Shown: positions 16,718 through 24,726 of the stretch, piece by piece | How the letters are laid out: each line of letters opens with the position of its first letter | Position numbering within the stretch: position 1 is the first letter of the stretch | Source: Asanoa iriomotensis | GTDB taxonomy: Bacteria; Actinomycetota; Actinomycetes; Mycobacteriales; Micromonosporaceae | Direction: 5' to 3' | DNA: 64,000 bases | Assembly (NCBI RefSeq): GCF_016862515.1 | Contig: NZ_BONC01000038.1 | Span: forward strand, 1-64,000 | Notes under the pieces: model-generated | Database searches by the model: none | Seen by the model: only the letters and a program-made list of their open reading frames with translations | What the model was told of the DNA's origin: nothing | Program-made: the position numbers and the translations under genes

Positions 16718-17986
16718 ATGGTGCTGCAGACCCTCCCGGCCGCCGTCGTCGTCATCGGCCTGATCCTCTACACCCTGCTGGCGGGTGCGGACTTCGGCGC
16801 GGGCGTCTGGCAGCTCTCCGCGGGCGGTGGCGAGCACGGCCGGCGGATTCGCGACCACGCGCACCACGCCAACGCACCCGTCTGGGAGGCCAACCACGTC
16901 TGGCTGATCCTGGTGATCACGGTGCTCTGGACGGCGTACCCGTCGGTGTTCGGTGCCGTCTTCTCGACGATGGCGATCCCGATCTTCCTGGCGGCGCTCG
17001 GGATCGTGCTGCGCGGGATGTCCTACGCCCTGCAGAACGCCGCGAACGCGCGGCAGCGGCGGTACATCGACGTGTCGTTCGCGGCAGCGTCGATCATGAC
17101 GCCGTACATGCTCGGCAGCGTGATCGGCGGGATCGCCGCCGGGCACGTGCCGCCCGGCAACGCGCTCGGCGCCGAGGTCGGCAGCTGGACCAACCCGACG
17201 TCGATCCTGGCGGGCTTCCTGGCCGTCGTCACCGGTGCCTTCCTCGCGGCGGTGTTCCTCGCCGCGGACGCGGAGCGGCTGCGCGAGCCCGACCTGGTCC
17301 GCGCGTTCCGCGCCAGGGCGCTGCTCGCCGGCGTGGTCGCGGGCGGGCTCGCGATCGGCGGGCTGTTCGTCGTCCGGTCCGACGCGCCTCTGCTCTTCGA
17401 CGGGCTGACCTCCGGCTGGGGCCTCGTCCCGGTGGTCGTCAGCGGGGTCGCCGGGCTGGTCGCGATGGCGCTCGTGTGGCTGAGCCGGTTCACCGCGGCC
17501 CGGCTGGCCGCCGCGCTGGCGGTGGCCGCGGTCATCATCGGCTGGGCGGTCGCGCAACGGCCCTACCTGTTGCCGACCACGGTGACGATCGAGGACGCGG
17601 CCGCCAACGACACCACGATGATCGCGCTGATCGTCTCGCTGGCCGTCGGCGCGGTGGTGCTCTTCCCGAGCCTGGCGTTGCTGTTCCGACTCACGCTGGC
17701 CGGCCGGTTCGACCCGACGTCGGAGGGGCCGCCGGTCGTGCCGGGCGCGCCGGTGACCCGGGAGCGGCGCAAGCACGCGGCGCAGACCGCGATCGGCTTC
17801 CTCATCGCGGGGGTCGTCCTGCTGACCATCGCCGAGCCGGAGTTGGCGCACCTGTTCGGTCTGATCTTCTTGCTCGTCGCGATGCTCGCGGGCTTCCGCG
17901 CGGTCGGCCCGATCGAGATCGGATCGCGGCCCACGCCGGCGGTGTCGGGCCGATCGCTGCGGTCGCTGCTGCGCCGCGACCGCTAG
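16718..17986 (+). CDS. cydB: Cytochrome bd oxidase subunit II, C-terminally extended
   Basis: Partner subunit of CydA. The 422-aa sequence begins with LAGADFGAGVWQLSA and continues with APVWEANHVWLILVITVLW, the family's hallmark motifs, and has the late WAVAQRPYLLP and LFPSLALLFRLTL segments where most CydB proteins end (about residue 327). About 95 further residues follow, carrying two more hydrophobic segments (TAIGFLIAGVVLLTIA and HLFGLIFLLVAMLAGF). The role of this extension is unknown. It ends in an Arg-rich tail. Only a weak 5-bp hairpin lies downstream. Confidence 0.93.
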   Translation: MVLQTLPAAVVVIGLILYTLLAGADFGAGVWQLSAGGGEHGRRIRDHAHHANAPVWEANHVWLILVITVLWTAYPSVFGAVFSTMAIPIFLAALGIVLRGMSYALQNAANARQRRYIDVSFAAASIMTPYMLGSVIGGIAAGHVPPGNALGAEVGSWTNPTSILAGFLAVVTGAFLAAVFLAADAERLREPDLVRAFRARALLAGVVAGGLAIGGLFVVRSDAPLLFDGLTSGWGLVPVVVSGVAGLVAMALVWLSRFTAARLAAALAVAAVIIGWAVAQRPYLLPTTVTIEDAAANDTTMIALIVSLAVGAVVLFPSLALLFRLTLAGRFDPTSEGPPVVPGAPVTRERRKHAAQTAIGFLIAGVVLLTIAEPELAHLFGLIFLLVAMLAGFRAVGPIEIGSRPTPAVSGRSLRSLLRRDR

Positions 17987-18070
17987 CATTTCGGATTTTT
18001 CCGACTTGGGCGATCTGTGCCTGAGGCGGAAGTCCGGCTCCTCCCAGAGAATATGCAGCTCAGCGCCTTG

Positions 18071-18076
18071 TAGTCT
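18071..18076 (+). promoter_or_regulatory. -10 box (TAGTCT), leaderless start of 44-aa gene
   Basis: TAGTCT is 7 nt before the ATG at 18084, which suggests a leaderless mRNA and supports this very small gene as real. Confidence 0.5.
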
Positions 18077-18083
18077 GCCCGTC

Positions 18084-18218
18084 ATGGACATCGGCAAAGA
18101 GACCCACGAGTACGAGTTCGCGCCGTTGCGGAGCGACCCCTTCGCGCCCGTCGTCGAGCCCGCCATCCCCGCCGCCCCGGTTGAGCCGGCGCCGGAAAAG
18201 GAGCCAGCAACCACGTGA
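18084..18218 (+). CDS. 44-aa acidic, Pro/Ala-rich peptide
   Basis: A short gene encoding MDIGKETHEYEFAPLRSDPF followed by a proline, alanine and glutamate-rich tail ([15 protein letters not shown]). There is no signal peptide, membrane segment or cysteine. Support for it comes from a -10 box 7 nt before the ATG and from the 4-bp overlap (GTGA, 18215-18218) with the next gene, which needs it for translational coupling. I recognise no function. It may be a small partner protein or a coupling leader for the downstream Cys-rich protein; its Pro-rich tail makes a structured enzyme unlikely. Confidence 0.6.
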   Translation: MDIGKETHEYEFAPLRSDPFAPVVEPAIPAAPVEPAPEKEPATT

Positions 18219-18838
18219 GCCGGTCGCCTTTCCAGGACCAGTTCAGCGCGGACCGACCGACGACCCTGGTGGCGGGAGCCCTGCGCGGCTACCGGCAGTG
18301 GGAAGTCACCCTCGACATGAGGCTCAAGGCCGTGAGCCAGAACCACATCTGGCACTCGCCCATGCGCGCGATCTGCCGTCACCCCGACACGAGCCACAGC
18401 GCACCGCACGCCGACTGCACCTGCGGCATCTACGCCTGCCACCGCCCCGACGACGACCAGCTGGCCACCTCGTCGGTGCTGCACCCGGGCTGCGTCGTGA
18501 CCGGCGTGGTCGAGGCCTGGGGCCGGGTCGAAGTGGGCGAGCGCGGCTTCCGCGCGCAGCACACGAAGATCGTCGCGCTGGAGTACGCCATGCCGACCCA
18601 GGCCAACCTGGTCCAGGCGTTGGGTGAGTCGCGTTACATCTTCGACGAGCGCCGGCGCACGGAGCTGCCCGACGGGCGTGTGGTGAAGACCGTCGAGCTC
18701 GTGCTCTACCTCGGCAGCCCGCGCAAGTGGGCGACCAAGCTCGCCGAGAGCTACCCCTCGGTCGAGATCTTCGACGACCGCGCCACGATGGTCCGCAAGT
18801 ACCCCCCGATCGAGGTCGCCGGCCTGCTACCGCGTTAG
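18215..18838 (+). CDS. Conserved Cys-rich protein of unknown function
   Basis: A 207-aa protein coupled to the 44-aa gene by a GTGA overlap. Its central part carries a likely metal-binding array: [23 protein letters not shown], four cysteines and several histidines, ending in the CGIYA motif. It then has a strand-rich region ([20 protein letters not shown]) and a C-terminal [14 protein letters not shown] have seen this CxCG-[IF]-YA pattern in uncharacterised actinomycete proteins but know no assigned function; zinc binding is inference. Its last 12 bp overlap the convergent ECF42 sigma gene. Confidence 0.65.
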   Translation: MSRSPFQDQFSADRPTTLVAGALRGYRQWEVTLDMRLKAVSQNHIWHSPMRAICRHPDTSHSAPHADCTCGIYACHRPDDDQLATSSVLHPGCVVTGVVEAWGRVEVGERGFRAQHTKIVALEYAMPTQANLVQALGESRYIFDERRRTELPDGRVVKTVELVLYLGSPRKWATKLAESYPSVEIFDDRATMVRKYPPIEVAGLLPR

Positions 18839-20041
18839 CGCGGCGCGGCGCCGTTCCAGGAAGCGGCGTTCGGCGGCGTTGCCGGTGCCGGCGATCGCCG
18901 CGTCGTAGGCATGTGCCGCCTCCGTGTCGCGGCCCAGCCGGCGCAACAGGTCGGCGCGCACCGAGTGGTAGAGGTGGTAGCGCTCGAGGTCCAACCCCAC
19001 GACGATGTCCAGCGCCGCCGCGGGCCCGTCGACCTCGGCGACCGCGACCGCGCGGTGCAGCGTCGTCACCGGGCTCGGCGCGATCGCCAGCAACTGGTCG
19101 TACAGCGTCACGATCTGCCGCCAGTCGGTGTCCGGCCCGTCGGTGTGCACCGCGTTGATCGCGGCCTGGATCTGGAGCGGCCCCGGCCGGTTGCGGGCCA
19201 GGCAGGCGCGCACGATCGCCCGCCCCTCGGCGATCTCCTCCGCGTCCCAGCGGTCCCGGTCCTGGTCGGCCAGCAGCACGAGGTCGCCGTCCGGCGTGGT
19301 GCGAGCCGCCCGACGGGCGTCGGTGAGCAGCATCAGTGCGAGCAGGCCCGCCACCTCGGGCTCGTCGGGCAGCAGCGTCACCAGCAGGCGGCCGAGCCGG
19401 ATCGCCTCGGCGGTCAGCGGCTCCCGGGTCAGCTCGTCGCCGGACGTGGCGGTGTAGCCCTCGTTGAAGATCAGATAGACCACCGCGAGCACCGACCGCA
19501 GCCGCTCGGGCAGGTCGGCCGCGCTCGGCACGCGGTACGGGATGCCCGCGTCACGGATCTTGCTCTTCGCCCGCACCAACCGCTGCGCCATCGTCGGCTC
19601 CGGCACGAGGAAGGCCCGGGCGATCTCCGCGGTGGTCAGCCCGCCGAGCAGCCGCAGGGTGAGCGCGACCCGGGCCGGCATGGCCAGCGCCGGGTGGCAG
19701 CAGGTGAAGATCAGCCGAAGCCGGTCGTCGCCGATCGGGTCGGGCTCGGCCGGGTCGGGTTCCGTGGCGTAGAGCAGCGCGGCCTGGGCCTGGCGGGCGT
19801 CGCGGGTCGACTCGCGGCGGGCGTGGTCGATCGCGCGGTTGCGGGCGGTCGTGATGATCCAGCCGGCCGGGCTCGGCGGCAGGCCGGCCTCCGGCCAGCG
19901 GCGGACCGCGGTGGCGAAGGCGTCCTGGACCGCGTCCTCGGCGGTGTCGATGTCACCGAGGACACGGACCAGGACCGCGACGGCGCGGCCGTACTCCGCC
20001 CGGAAGATCCGCTCGATCTCGGCGGTCGAGACGACTGGCAT
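18827..20041 (-). CDS. ECF42-type RNA polymerase sigma factor with C-terminal extension
   Basis: The 404-aa protein starts [21 protein letters not shown]. It has sigma region 2 ([20 protein letters not shown]) and region 4 ([20 protein letters not shown]), then about 200 extra residues with the SNOWBALL/TPR-like helical repeats of ECF42 sigmas ([10 protein letters not shown]-like, [33 protein letters not shown]). ECF42 sigmas have no anti-sigma; the C-terminal domain is thought to regulate them, and they are linked to DGPF/YCII genes. The YCII gene lies 22 bp upstream in the same operon. ATG 20041 is preferred over an upstream start that would overlap that gene. Confidence 0.9.
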   Translation of the reverse strand: MPVVSTAEIERIFRAEYGRAVAVLVRVLGDIDTAEDAVQDAFATAVRRWPEAGLPPSPAGWIITTARNRAIDHARRESTRDARQAQAALLYATEPDPAEPDPIGDDRLRLIFTCCHPALAMPARVALTLRLLGGLTTAEIARAFLVPEPTMAQRLVRAKSKIRDAGIPYRVPSAADLPERLRSVLAVVYLIFNEGYTATSGDELTREPLTAEAIRLGRLLVTLLPDEPEVAGLLALMLLTDARRAARTTPDGDLVLLADQDRDRWDAEEIAEGRAIVRACLARNRPGPLQIQAAINAVHTDGPDTDWRQIVTLYDQLLAIAPSPVTTLHRAVAVAEVDGPAAALDIVVGLDLERYHLYHSVRADLLRRLGRDTEAAHAYDAAIAGTGNAAERRFLERRRAALTR

Positions 20042-20063
20042 CCTGCCAGCCTGCCTCACCCGG

Positions 20064-20429
20064 TCAGGGCAGGTGCGATCCCGGGTCGCCGTGGAACGGG
20101 CGGACCTCGATGGGCAGCCGGGTCGCGCGGGCGAACTTGCGGGCCCAGGACAGTGCTTCGTCCAGGTCGTCGGCGGCGAGGACGGTGAGGCCGCCGACAT
20201 GTTCCTTGCCCTCCACGTACGGGCCGTCGGTCGTCACGAAGTCGGTGCCGTCGTGCCGCACCACGGTCGTGGCGCTGACCGGATGCAGGCCGCCCGCGAA
20301 GACCCAGGCCCCGGCGGCCCGCAGCTCTTCGTTGACCGCCTCGACGTCCTTCATGATCGGTTCGAGCTCCTCCGGCGGCAGCGCGCGGCCGTCGCCGGGC
20401 TGCTGGAGAGCCAACAGGTAGTGCTTCAT
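20064..20429 (-). CDS. YCII/DGPF-domain protein
   Basis: A 121-aa protein beginning [14 protein letters not shown], with the motif [18 protein letters not shown] characteristic of DGPF-type YCII proteins and a C-terminal helix region ([12 protein letters not shown]). These are small ferredoxin-like-fold proteins; function is not established. It is the first gene of the operon with the ECF42 sigma, the standard pairing for this sigma group and probably a target or partner. A GAGAGG ribosome binding site precedes the ATG at 20429. Confidence 0.88.
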   Translation of the reverse strand: MKHYLLALQQPGDGRALPPEELEPIMKDVEAVNEELRAAGAWVFAGGLHPVSATTVVRHDGTDFVTTDGPYVEGKEHVGGLTVLAADDLDEALSWARKFARATRLPIEVRPFHGDPGSHLP

Positions 20430-20515
20430 CCGTCTCGTCCTCTCGTGTGCGTCACTCCACCAGCTACACGAACGGCCACCGGCCCGATCGACACCGGGTG
20501 AAAGAATCCTCTGTC

Positions 20516-20890
20516 GTGACCGAACTCTCGCTCGTCGCACCCAACGGATACAGCCACGTCGCCAGCATCCCGGCCGGGAAACGGCTGGTCTGGACGGCCG
20601 GTCAGGTCCCGGTCGACGCGACCGGTGCGGTGGCGGTCGGCGACTGGGCGGAGCAGACCCGCCAGACACTGCGCAACGTCGAGACGGCTCTGGCAGCCGC
20701 CGGCGCCGGCTGGGCCGACGTGTTCAAGCTCACCGTCTACGTCACGGACGTCGCCGAGTTGCCGACGATCCGGGCCGTCCGTGACGAGTTCGTCGACGTC
20801 GAACGCCCGCCGACCAGCACGCTCGTGCGCGTGGCCGGCCTGGTCAACCCGGACTTCCTGATCGAGATCGAGGCCGTCGCGGCGATCTAG
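20516..20890 (+). CDS. RidA family protein
   Basis: A 124-aa protein of the RidA (YjgF/YER057c) family: AGKRLVWTAGQVPVDATG near the N-terminus, QTRQTLRNVETALAAAG, KLTVYVTDVAELP, and the end RPPTSTLVRVAGLVNPDFLIEIEAVAAI, which carries the family's conserved active-site Arg (TSTLVRV) and the closing E-[IV]-E-A-x-A. Family enzymes hydrolyse reactive imines/enamines from amino acid metabolism. GTG 20516 is the likely start. Divergent from the YCII gene; its stop shares CTAG (20887-20890) with the convergent 7-TM gene. Confidence 0.88.
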   Translation: MTELSLVAPNGYSHVASIPAGKRLVWTAGQVPVDATGAVAVGDWAEQTRQTLRNVETALAAAGAGWADVFKLTVYVTDVAELPTIRAVRDEFVDVERPPTSTLVRVAGLVNPDFLIEIEAVAAI

Positions 20891-21555
20891 GTCTCGACGC
20901 TGGCCGCGGGCCGAGACAGGACCGCCGGCGGCGCGGGGCGGCGGGTGGTGACGAGCGCGCGGTAGAGCAGCACGATGCCGCCGATCTGGGCCAGGTGGTA
21001 GAGCGAGTCGCCGTCCAGGTAGACCGCACCGGTGAGGTTCTCGGAGATCACCTTCGTCGCGGCGGCGGCGCCGCTGGCCACGACCGCGAGCAGGATCGGC
21101 AGCGCGAGCGGGTGCCGGCGGCGGGCGGCATAGGCCCAGAGCCCGATGATGCAGGCGAAGGTGATCGACTCGCACGCGACCAGGGCGCCGACGCCGGCGC
21201 CGGTGGTGACCGCCAGACCGAGGTACGCGCCGAGCCCGCCCGCCCGGAGCACCCAGAACACCCGACGGTGTCCCGGGCCGAGCACCTCCTCCACCGTGGC
21301 GGCCAGCAGGCAGGAGACGCCGAGCACGACCCCGACGCTGATCAACGTCCAGCTCACGGTCGCGACGGCGGGCCACTGGACGAGGAAGCCGTGATGGACG
21401 AAACCGCCCAGAGCGGACACCCCGAGCCAGCCGAGGGCGAACTCCCAGTAGCGGTGGGCCGGCGACACTCGCCGCCGCAACAGGCCGATCGCCAGCGCGC
21501 AGGCGACCAGACCCAGCAGCAGGTCGGTCAGGGACTGCGCGGGCTCCACCAACAT
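20887..21555 (-). CDS. Uncharacterised seven-helix membrane protein
   Basis: A 222-aa protein with about seven hydrophobic segments and short loops. Conserved-looking polar residues lie inside the membrane: HH in LGGFVHHGFL (TM2), a Glu in VACESITFACII (TM5) and DSLYHLAQIGG at the start of TM7. The overall pattern recalls small 7-TM hydrolase-like families, but I cannot assign it. ATG 21555 is preferred: TAGCTT (21567-21562, minus strand) lies 6 nt before it, predicting a leaderless mRNA. The gene is divergent from a glycosyltransferase; its stop shares CTAG with ridA. Confidence 0.7.
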   Translation of the reverse strand: MLVEPAQSLTDLLLGLVACALAIGLLRRRVSPAHRYWEFALGWLGVSALGGFVHHGFLVQWPAVATVSWTLISVGVVLGVSCLLAATVEEVLGPGHRRVFWVLRAGGLGAYLGLAVTTGAGVGALVACESITFACIIGLWAYAARRRHPLALPILLAVVASGAAAATKVISENLTGAVYLDGDSLYHLAQIGGIVLLYRALVTTRRPAPPAVLSRPAASVET

Positions 21556-21612
21556 CACTCCAAGCTACGCTGCCCGTCACGTCGTGTTCACCTCCGCGTA
21601 CCCCGGGCTGGA

Positions 21613-21618
21613 TAACTT
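21613..21618 (+). promoter_or_regulatory. -10 box (TAACTT), leaderless start
   Basis: TAACTT is 7 nt before ATG 21626 of the first glycosyltransferase, selecting that ATG over the in-frame start at 21584. Confidence 0.45.
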
Positions 21619-21625
21619 CCGCCAC

Positions 21626-22582
21626 ATGTCGGCCATCCCAGAGGTCAGCGTCGTCATTCCCACCCGCGGCCGGCCTGAGCTGGTCACTCGCGCGGTGCGC
21701 GGGGTGCTGGCCCAGACCTTCGACAACCTCGAGGTCATCGTGGTGGTCGACGGCCCGGACGACGGGACCGTGGCGGCGCTCGGTGCGATCGGGGACCCCC
21801 GGTTACGCACCGTCGTGCTGCCCCGCAGCGGCGGCGCGCCGAACGCCCGCAACACGGGCGTCGCGGCGGCGCAGGGCGCCTTCGTCGCCATGCTCGACGA
21901 CGACGACGAGTGGCTGCCCGAGAAGCTGGCGGTGCAGCTCGAAACGGCCAAGTCGGCCGACGTGCCGCTGCCGATCGTCACGTGCCGGCTGGTCAACCGC
22001 ACGCCCCGGGCCGACTTCGTGATGCCGCGCCGGCTGCCCGAGCCCGGGGAGGCGCGCAGCGAATACCTGACGGTCCGGCGCGGGCTGTTCCACGGCGACG
22101 GCTTCGTGCAGACCTCGATGATCCTGGCGCCGACCGCGCTGTTCCGGAAGGTGCCGTTCACCGTCGGCCTGCCCCGCCTGCAGGAGCTCGACTGGACGTT
22201 GCGGGCCCTGGCCGAGGACGGCGTCGACCTGTTCGTGGCGCCCGAGGCGTTGGTCCTCTGGCACGCCGACGAGAACCGGCCCCGACTGAGCCTGGCGTCA
22301 CCGTGGGAGCAGATGTTCGACTGGTCCCGGCGCAACCGGGCGCTGTTCACCCCGCGGGCCTACGCGGCCGTGACGATGAGCGTGATCAGCTCGATGGCCG
22401 TCGCCAGCGGCAGCTTCCGGGTGTTTCGTGCGGTGCTGGGCGAGGCGGTCCGGCACGGCCGGCCCGGCTTCTTCGACTACCTCACGTTCCTGCAGATCTG
22501 GCTGGTGCCGCCGAAGCTGCGCGCCACGCTGCGCGACCGGCTCCTCCGCCGCCGGTCGGCAGGGGAGGCCGTCGCCGCCTAG
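21626..22582 (+). CDS. Family 2 glycosyltransferase
   Basis: A 318-aa GT-A fold protein: N-terminal SVVIPTRGRPELVTRAV, VDGPDDGT, GGAPNARNTGVAAAQG and the metal-binding acidic run AMLDDDDEWLPEK. A C-terminal helical part (RLLRRRSAG) is basic. There is no signal peptide or strong membrane segment, so it is cytoplasmic or peripheral. Donor and acceptor are unknown; cell-surface glycan or glycolipid work is usual. Its stop shares CTAG (22579-22582) with the stop of a second, convergent GT2 gene. Confidence 0.88.
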   Translation: MSAIPEVSVVIPTRGRPELVTRAVRGVLAQTFDNLEVIVVVDGPDDGTVAALGAIGDPRLRTVVLPRSGGAPNARNTGVAAAQGAFVAMLDDDDEWLPEKLAVQLETAKSADVPLPIVTCRLVNRTPRADFVMPRRLPEPGEARSEYLTVRRGLFHGDGFVQTSMILAPTALFRKVPFTVGLPRLQELDWTLRALAEDGVDLFVAPEALVLWHADENRPRLSLASPWEQMFDWSRRNRALFTPRAYAAVTMSVISSMAVASGSFRVFRAVLGEAVRHGRPGFFDYLTFLQIWLVPPKLRATLRDRLLRRRSAGEAVAA

Positions 22583-24153
22583 CGGGTCCGCAACACGCGC
22601 CGCACGCCCAGCCGGCCGACCAGCATCGCCGCGCGCAGCAGCGACCGCACGCCGCCGACCTCCGCCGTCGACGGCATCGGCCGCCGGCGCCGGCCCGGGT
22701 CGCCCGGCGCGCCGTCGACGGTGACACCGACCGCCGCCAGGGTCTCGTCCCGCGTGCCGTGCACCGCCGCGACCGCGTCCCGGAGCGCCTCGCCCGGCGC
22801 CCGGACCAGCTCGGCGCGGCGCACCGCCGCGGTCCGCCAGAGCGCCGCCGCGCCGACTTGGACCAGGCCGACCCGGTGGTGGTCGGCCAGCTCGACCAGG
22901 TGGCGCAGGCTGTCGCGGGCGAGCCGGTACGCGGGCGGCAACTCCAGCAGGAACGGCGCCGGGAACGCGGCGACGGGCTCGGTGACCAGGCGGACCCGCG
23001 GCTCGCCCCGGTAGGTGGCGGCGATCAGCCGCAGGTCGAGGCAAGGGTCGGCGAGCGGCGACACGCGCCCGTCGTCGAGCGTGTCCCAGGGGCCGAGCAG
23101 GTTGACCCGCACGTCGAGGTCGGTGCCGGAGAGCACCGCGTCGGCCGCCGCCCGGACCCGCTCCAGCGGCTCGTCGCCGACGGGGATGACCACCTCGGCC
23201 AGCGGAACGGTCCAGGTGGTGCCGCCCGCTGTCCGGGCATGCCGGGGGTACGGAATCCGGTCGGCGAAGAACGGCCGGTTGTAGCGGGCCACCGCCGCCT
23301 GCGCCCGCATCACCTGGGTCCGGCCGAGATGCCAGGCCCGGGCCGCCGGCTCGGGCACGAACACGGCGCCGGCCTGGGCGAGCCGGTAGCCGAACTCGGT
23401 GTCCTCGCCGAGCCGCAGCGCGGTGTCGAACCCGCCGGCCGCCGTGTAGAGGTCCCGGCTCAGGGCGGCCGTGGCACCGACGTGGATCCGGAACGCCAGG
23501 TGGTCGGCCAGGCGGAGCCGGTCGGTCTGCGCGATGTAGCGCTCGACGTAGCGATGCGGCTCGCCACCGTCGAACAGGGACTCCGCCCCGCTGCGCACGA
23601 CCACCTCGGGTGCCGGCCATGGCCCGTCGACGAACCGCTTGTAGCCGAGCGTCACCGCGTACGGCAGGACGTGGTGCCACCGCGCCTGCGCCGCGACGTG
23701 CTCCGGGTAGACCACCATGTCGGCGTCCAGCCAGTGCAGGATCTCGCCGGTGCTGTGCCGGACACCCCAGGCCAGCGCGTTGGCCCGGCCCCAGCCGGAC
23801 GCGACGCGGACCAGCGTCGTGCGCGCCGGCCGCAGCGGGGGCAACTCCAGCGCGGGCTCCGACCCGTCGTCGACGACGACGACCTCGAGCAGCTCGCTGG
23901 GGTACGTCTGCCGGCTCAGCGCGGCCAGCGTCAGGTCGAGCGTCGCCTGGCACCGGTAGGCCGGGACGATCACGCTGACCGACCGGGACGGCCGCCAACC
24001 GGCCAACTCCGGGGCGCGAACGGTGGACCAGTCGTTGCGGAGCACCCGCGGAATGGTGTTCACGCCCGGCCTAACGCGGCTGGCCGCCCGAAGGACCCGC
24101 CGTTTGATCCGGATAGCAGCGGGTAGGCCGGTTTCAAGTCCCCCTGTCCGCAC
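22579..24153 (-). CDS. Family 2 glycosyltransferase, large
   Basis: A 524-aa protein with a GT2 domain in roughly residues 55-300: SVIVPAYRCQATLDLTLAAL, EVVVVDDGSEP, GRANALAWGVRHSTGEI and the DxD motif HWLDADMVVYP; the later FDTALRLGEDTEFGYRLAQ is the conserved ED motif region. The C-terminal 200 residues (VVIPVGDEPLERVRAAADAV and beyond) look like a second, degenerate nucleotide-sugar-binding-like domain without a clear DxD. The start (GTG 24153) is uncertain because the N-terminal 40 residues are unlike the family. It is convergent with the other GT2 gene and divergent from the DoxX-like gene. Confidence 0.82.
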   Translation of the reverse strand: MRTGGLETGLPAAIRIKRRVLRAASRVRPGVNTIPRVLRNDWSTVRAPELAGWRPSRSVSVIVPAYRCQATLDLTLAALSRQTYPSELLEVVVVDDGSEPALELPPLRPARTTLVRVASGWGRANALAWGVRHSTGEILHWLDADMVVYPEHVAAQARWHHVLPYAVTLGYKRFVDGPWPAPEVVVRSGAESLFDGGEPHRYVERYIAQTDRLRLADHLAFRIHVGATAALSRDLYTAAGGFDTALRLGEDTEFGYRLAQAGAVFVPEPAARAWHLGRTQVMRAQAAVARYNRPFFADRIPYPRHARTAGGTTWTVPLAEVVIPVGDEPLERVRAAADAVLSGTDLDVRVNLLGPWDTLDDGRVSPLADPCLDLRLIAATYRGEPRVRLVTEPVAAFPAPFLLELPPAYRLARDSLRHLVELADHHRVGLVQVGAAALWRTAAVRRAELVRAPGEALRDAVAAVHGTRDETLAAVGVTVDGAPGDPGRRRRPMPSTAEVGGVRSLLRAAMLVGRLGVRRVLRTR

Positions 24154-24181
24154 GGTGTTGTCGCGAACAAGGAGGAGTCAC

Positions 24182-24622
24182 GTGTTGCTGCTGCGAGACC
24201 TCGCCCACCAGGTGCCACTGCGGCTGGCCGCCGGAGCCTTCGTGCTCAACTCGGGCCTGGAGAAACGAGGTGCCGACGAGGTCACGGCGAAGGGCTACCA
24301 CGGGCAGGCGGCCACGGCGTACCCGTTCCTCGGCGAGATGGAGCCGAAGCGGTTCTTCAAGCTGCTCTCGACCGCCGAGATCACCGTCGGCTCGATGCTG
24401 CTGTTCCCGCTGGTGCCCGAGGGGATCGCCGGGCTGGCGCTGACCGGGTTCGCGGCGGGGCTGGTGGGCTTCTACTTCCGGACGCCCGGCCTGCGGCGCA
24501 AAGGCAGCCTGCGGCCGACCGACCAGGGTGTGCCGCTGGCCAAGGACACCTGGCTGCTGGGCATCGGGCTCAGCCTGCTCGCCGACGACGTCGTCCGTGG
24601 CTTCCTGCGCGTCCGGAGGTGA
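24182..24622 (+). CDS. DoxX-like small membrane protein
   Basis: A 146-aa protein that begins at GTG 24182, 5 nt after a strong GGAGGAG ribosome binding site (24171-24177). It has about four hydrophobic segments: LRLAAGAFVLNSGLEK, FKLLSTAEITVGSMLLFPLV, IAGLALTGFAAGLVGFYF and TWLLGIGLSLLADDVV. This layout fits the DoxX/DoxD superfamily, whose members join membrane redox complexes or lipid-linked systems; the exact role here is unknown. An in-frame upstream ATG (24023) is inside the divergent glycosyltransferase and is rejected. Confidence 0.7.
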   Translation: MLLLRDLAHQVPLRLAAGAFVLNSGLEKRGADEVTAKGYHGQAATAYPFLGEMEPKRFFKLLSTAEITVGSMLLFPLVPEGIAGLALTGFAAGLVGFYFRTPGLRRKGSLRPTDQGVPLAKDTWLLGIGLSLLADDVVRGFLRVRR

Positions 24623-24697
24623 CGCGGGTAGCGACTGAGCCGGATGGGGTTTGCTGAATCCCTGCCGACCCGGTGCGGCGCTGGCTGTAATGGCTAA

Positions 24698-24709
24698 GGG
24701 GTGTACCCC
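24698..24709. promoter_or_regulatory. 12-bp palindrome upstream of KAS III gene
   Basis: GGGGTGTACCCC (5-bp arms) lies 17 nt before the ATG at 24727, downstream of a possible TGTAAT -10 box. It could be an operator; the regulator is unknown. Confidence 0.3.
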
Positions 24710-24726
24710 GGGGCGGAAGGTGGTCG

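Noticed and set aside
17991-18004. Terminator after cydB (TCGGA-tttt-TCCGA)
   Set aside because: The stem is only 5 bp and no U-run follows; too weak to call.
16697-18562. 621-codon minus-strand frame opposite cydB
   Set aside because: Shadow frame: composition is Arg/His/Asp-rich without motifs, while the plus strand encodes clear CydB.
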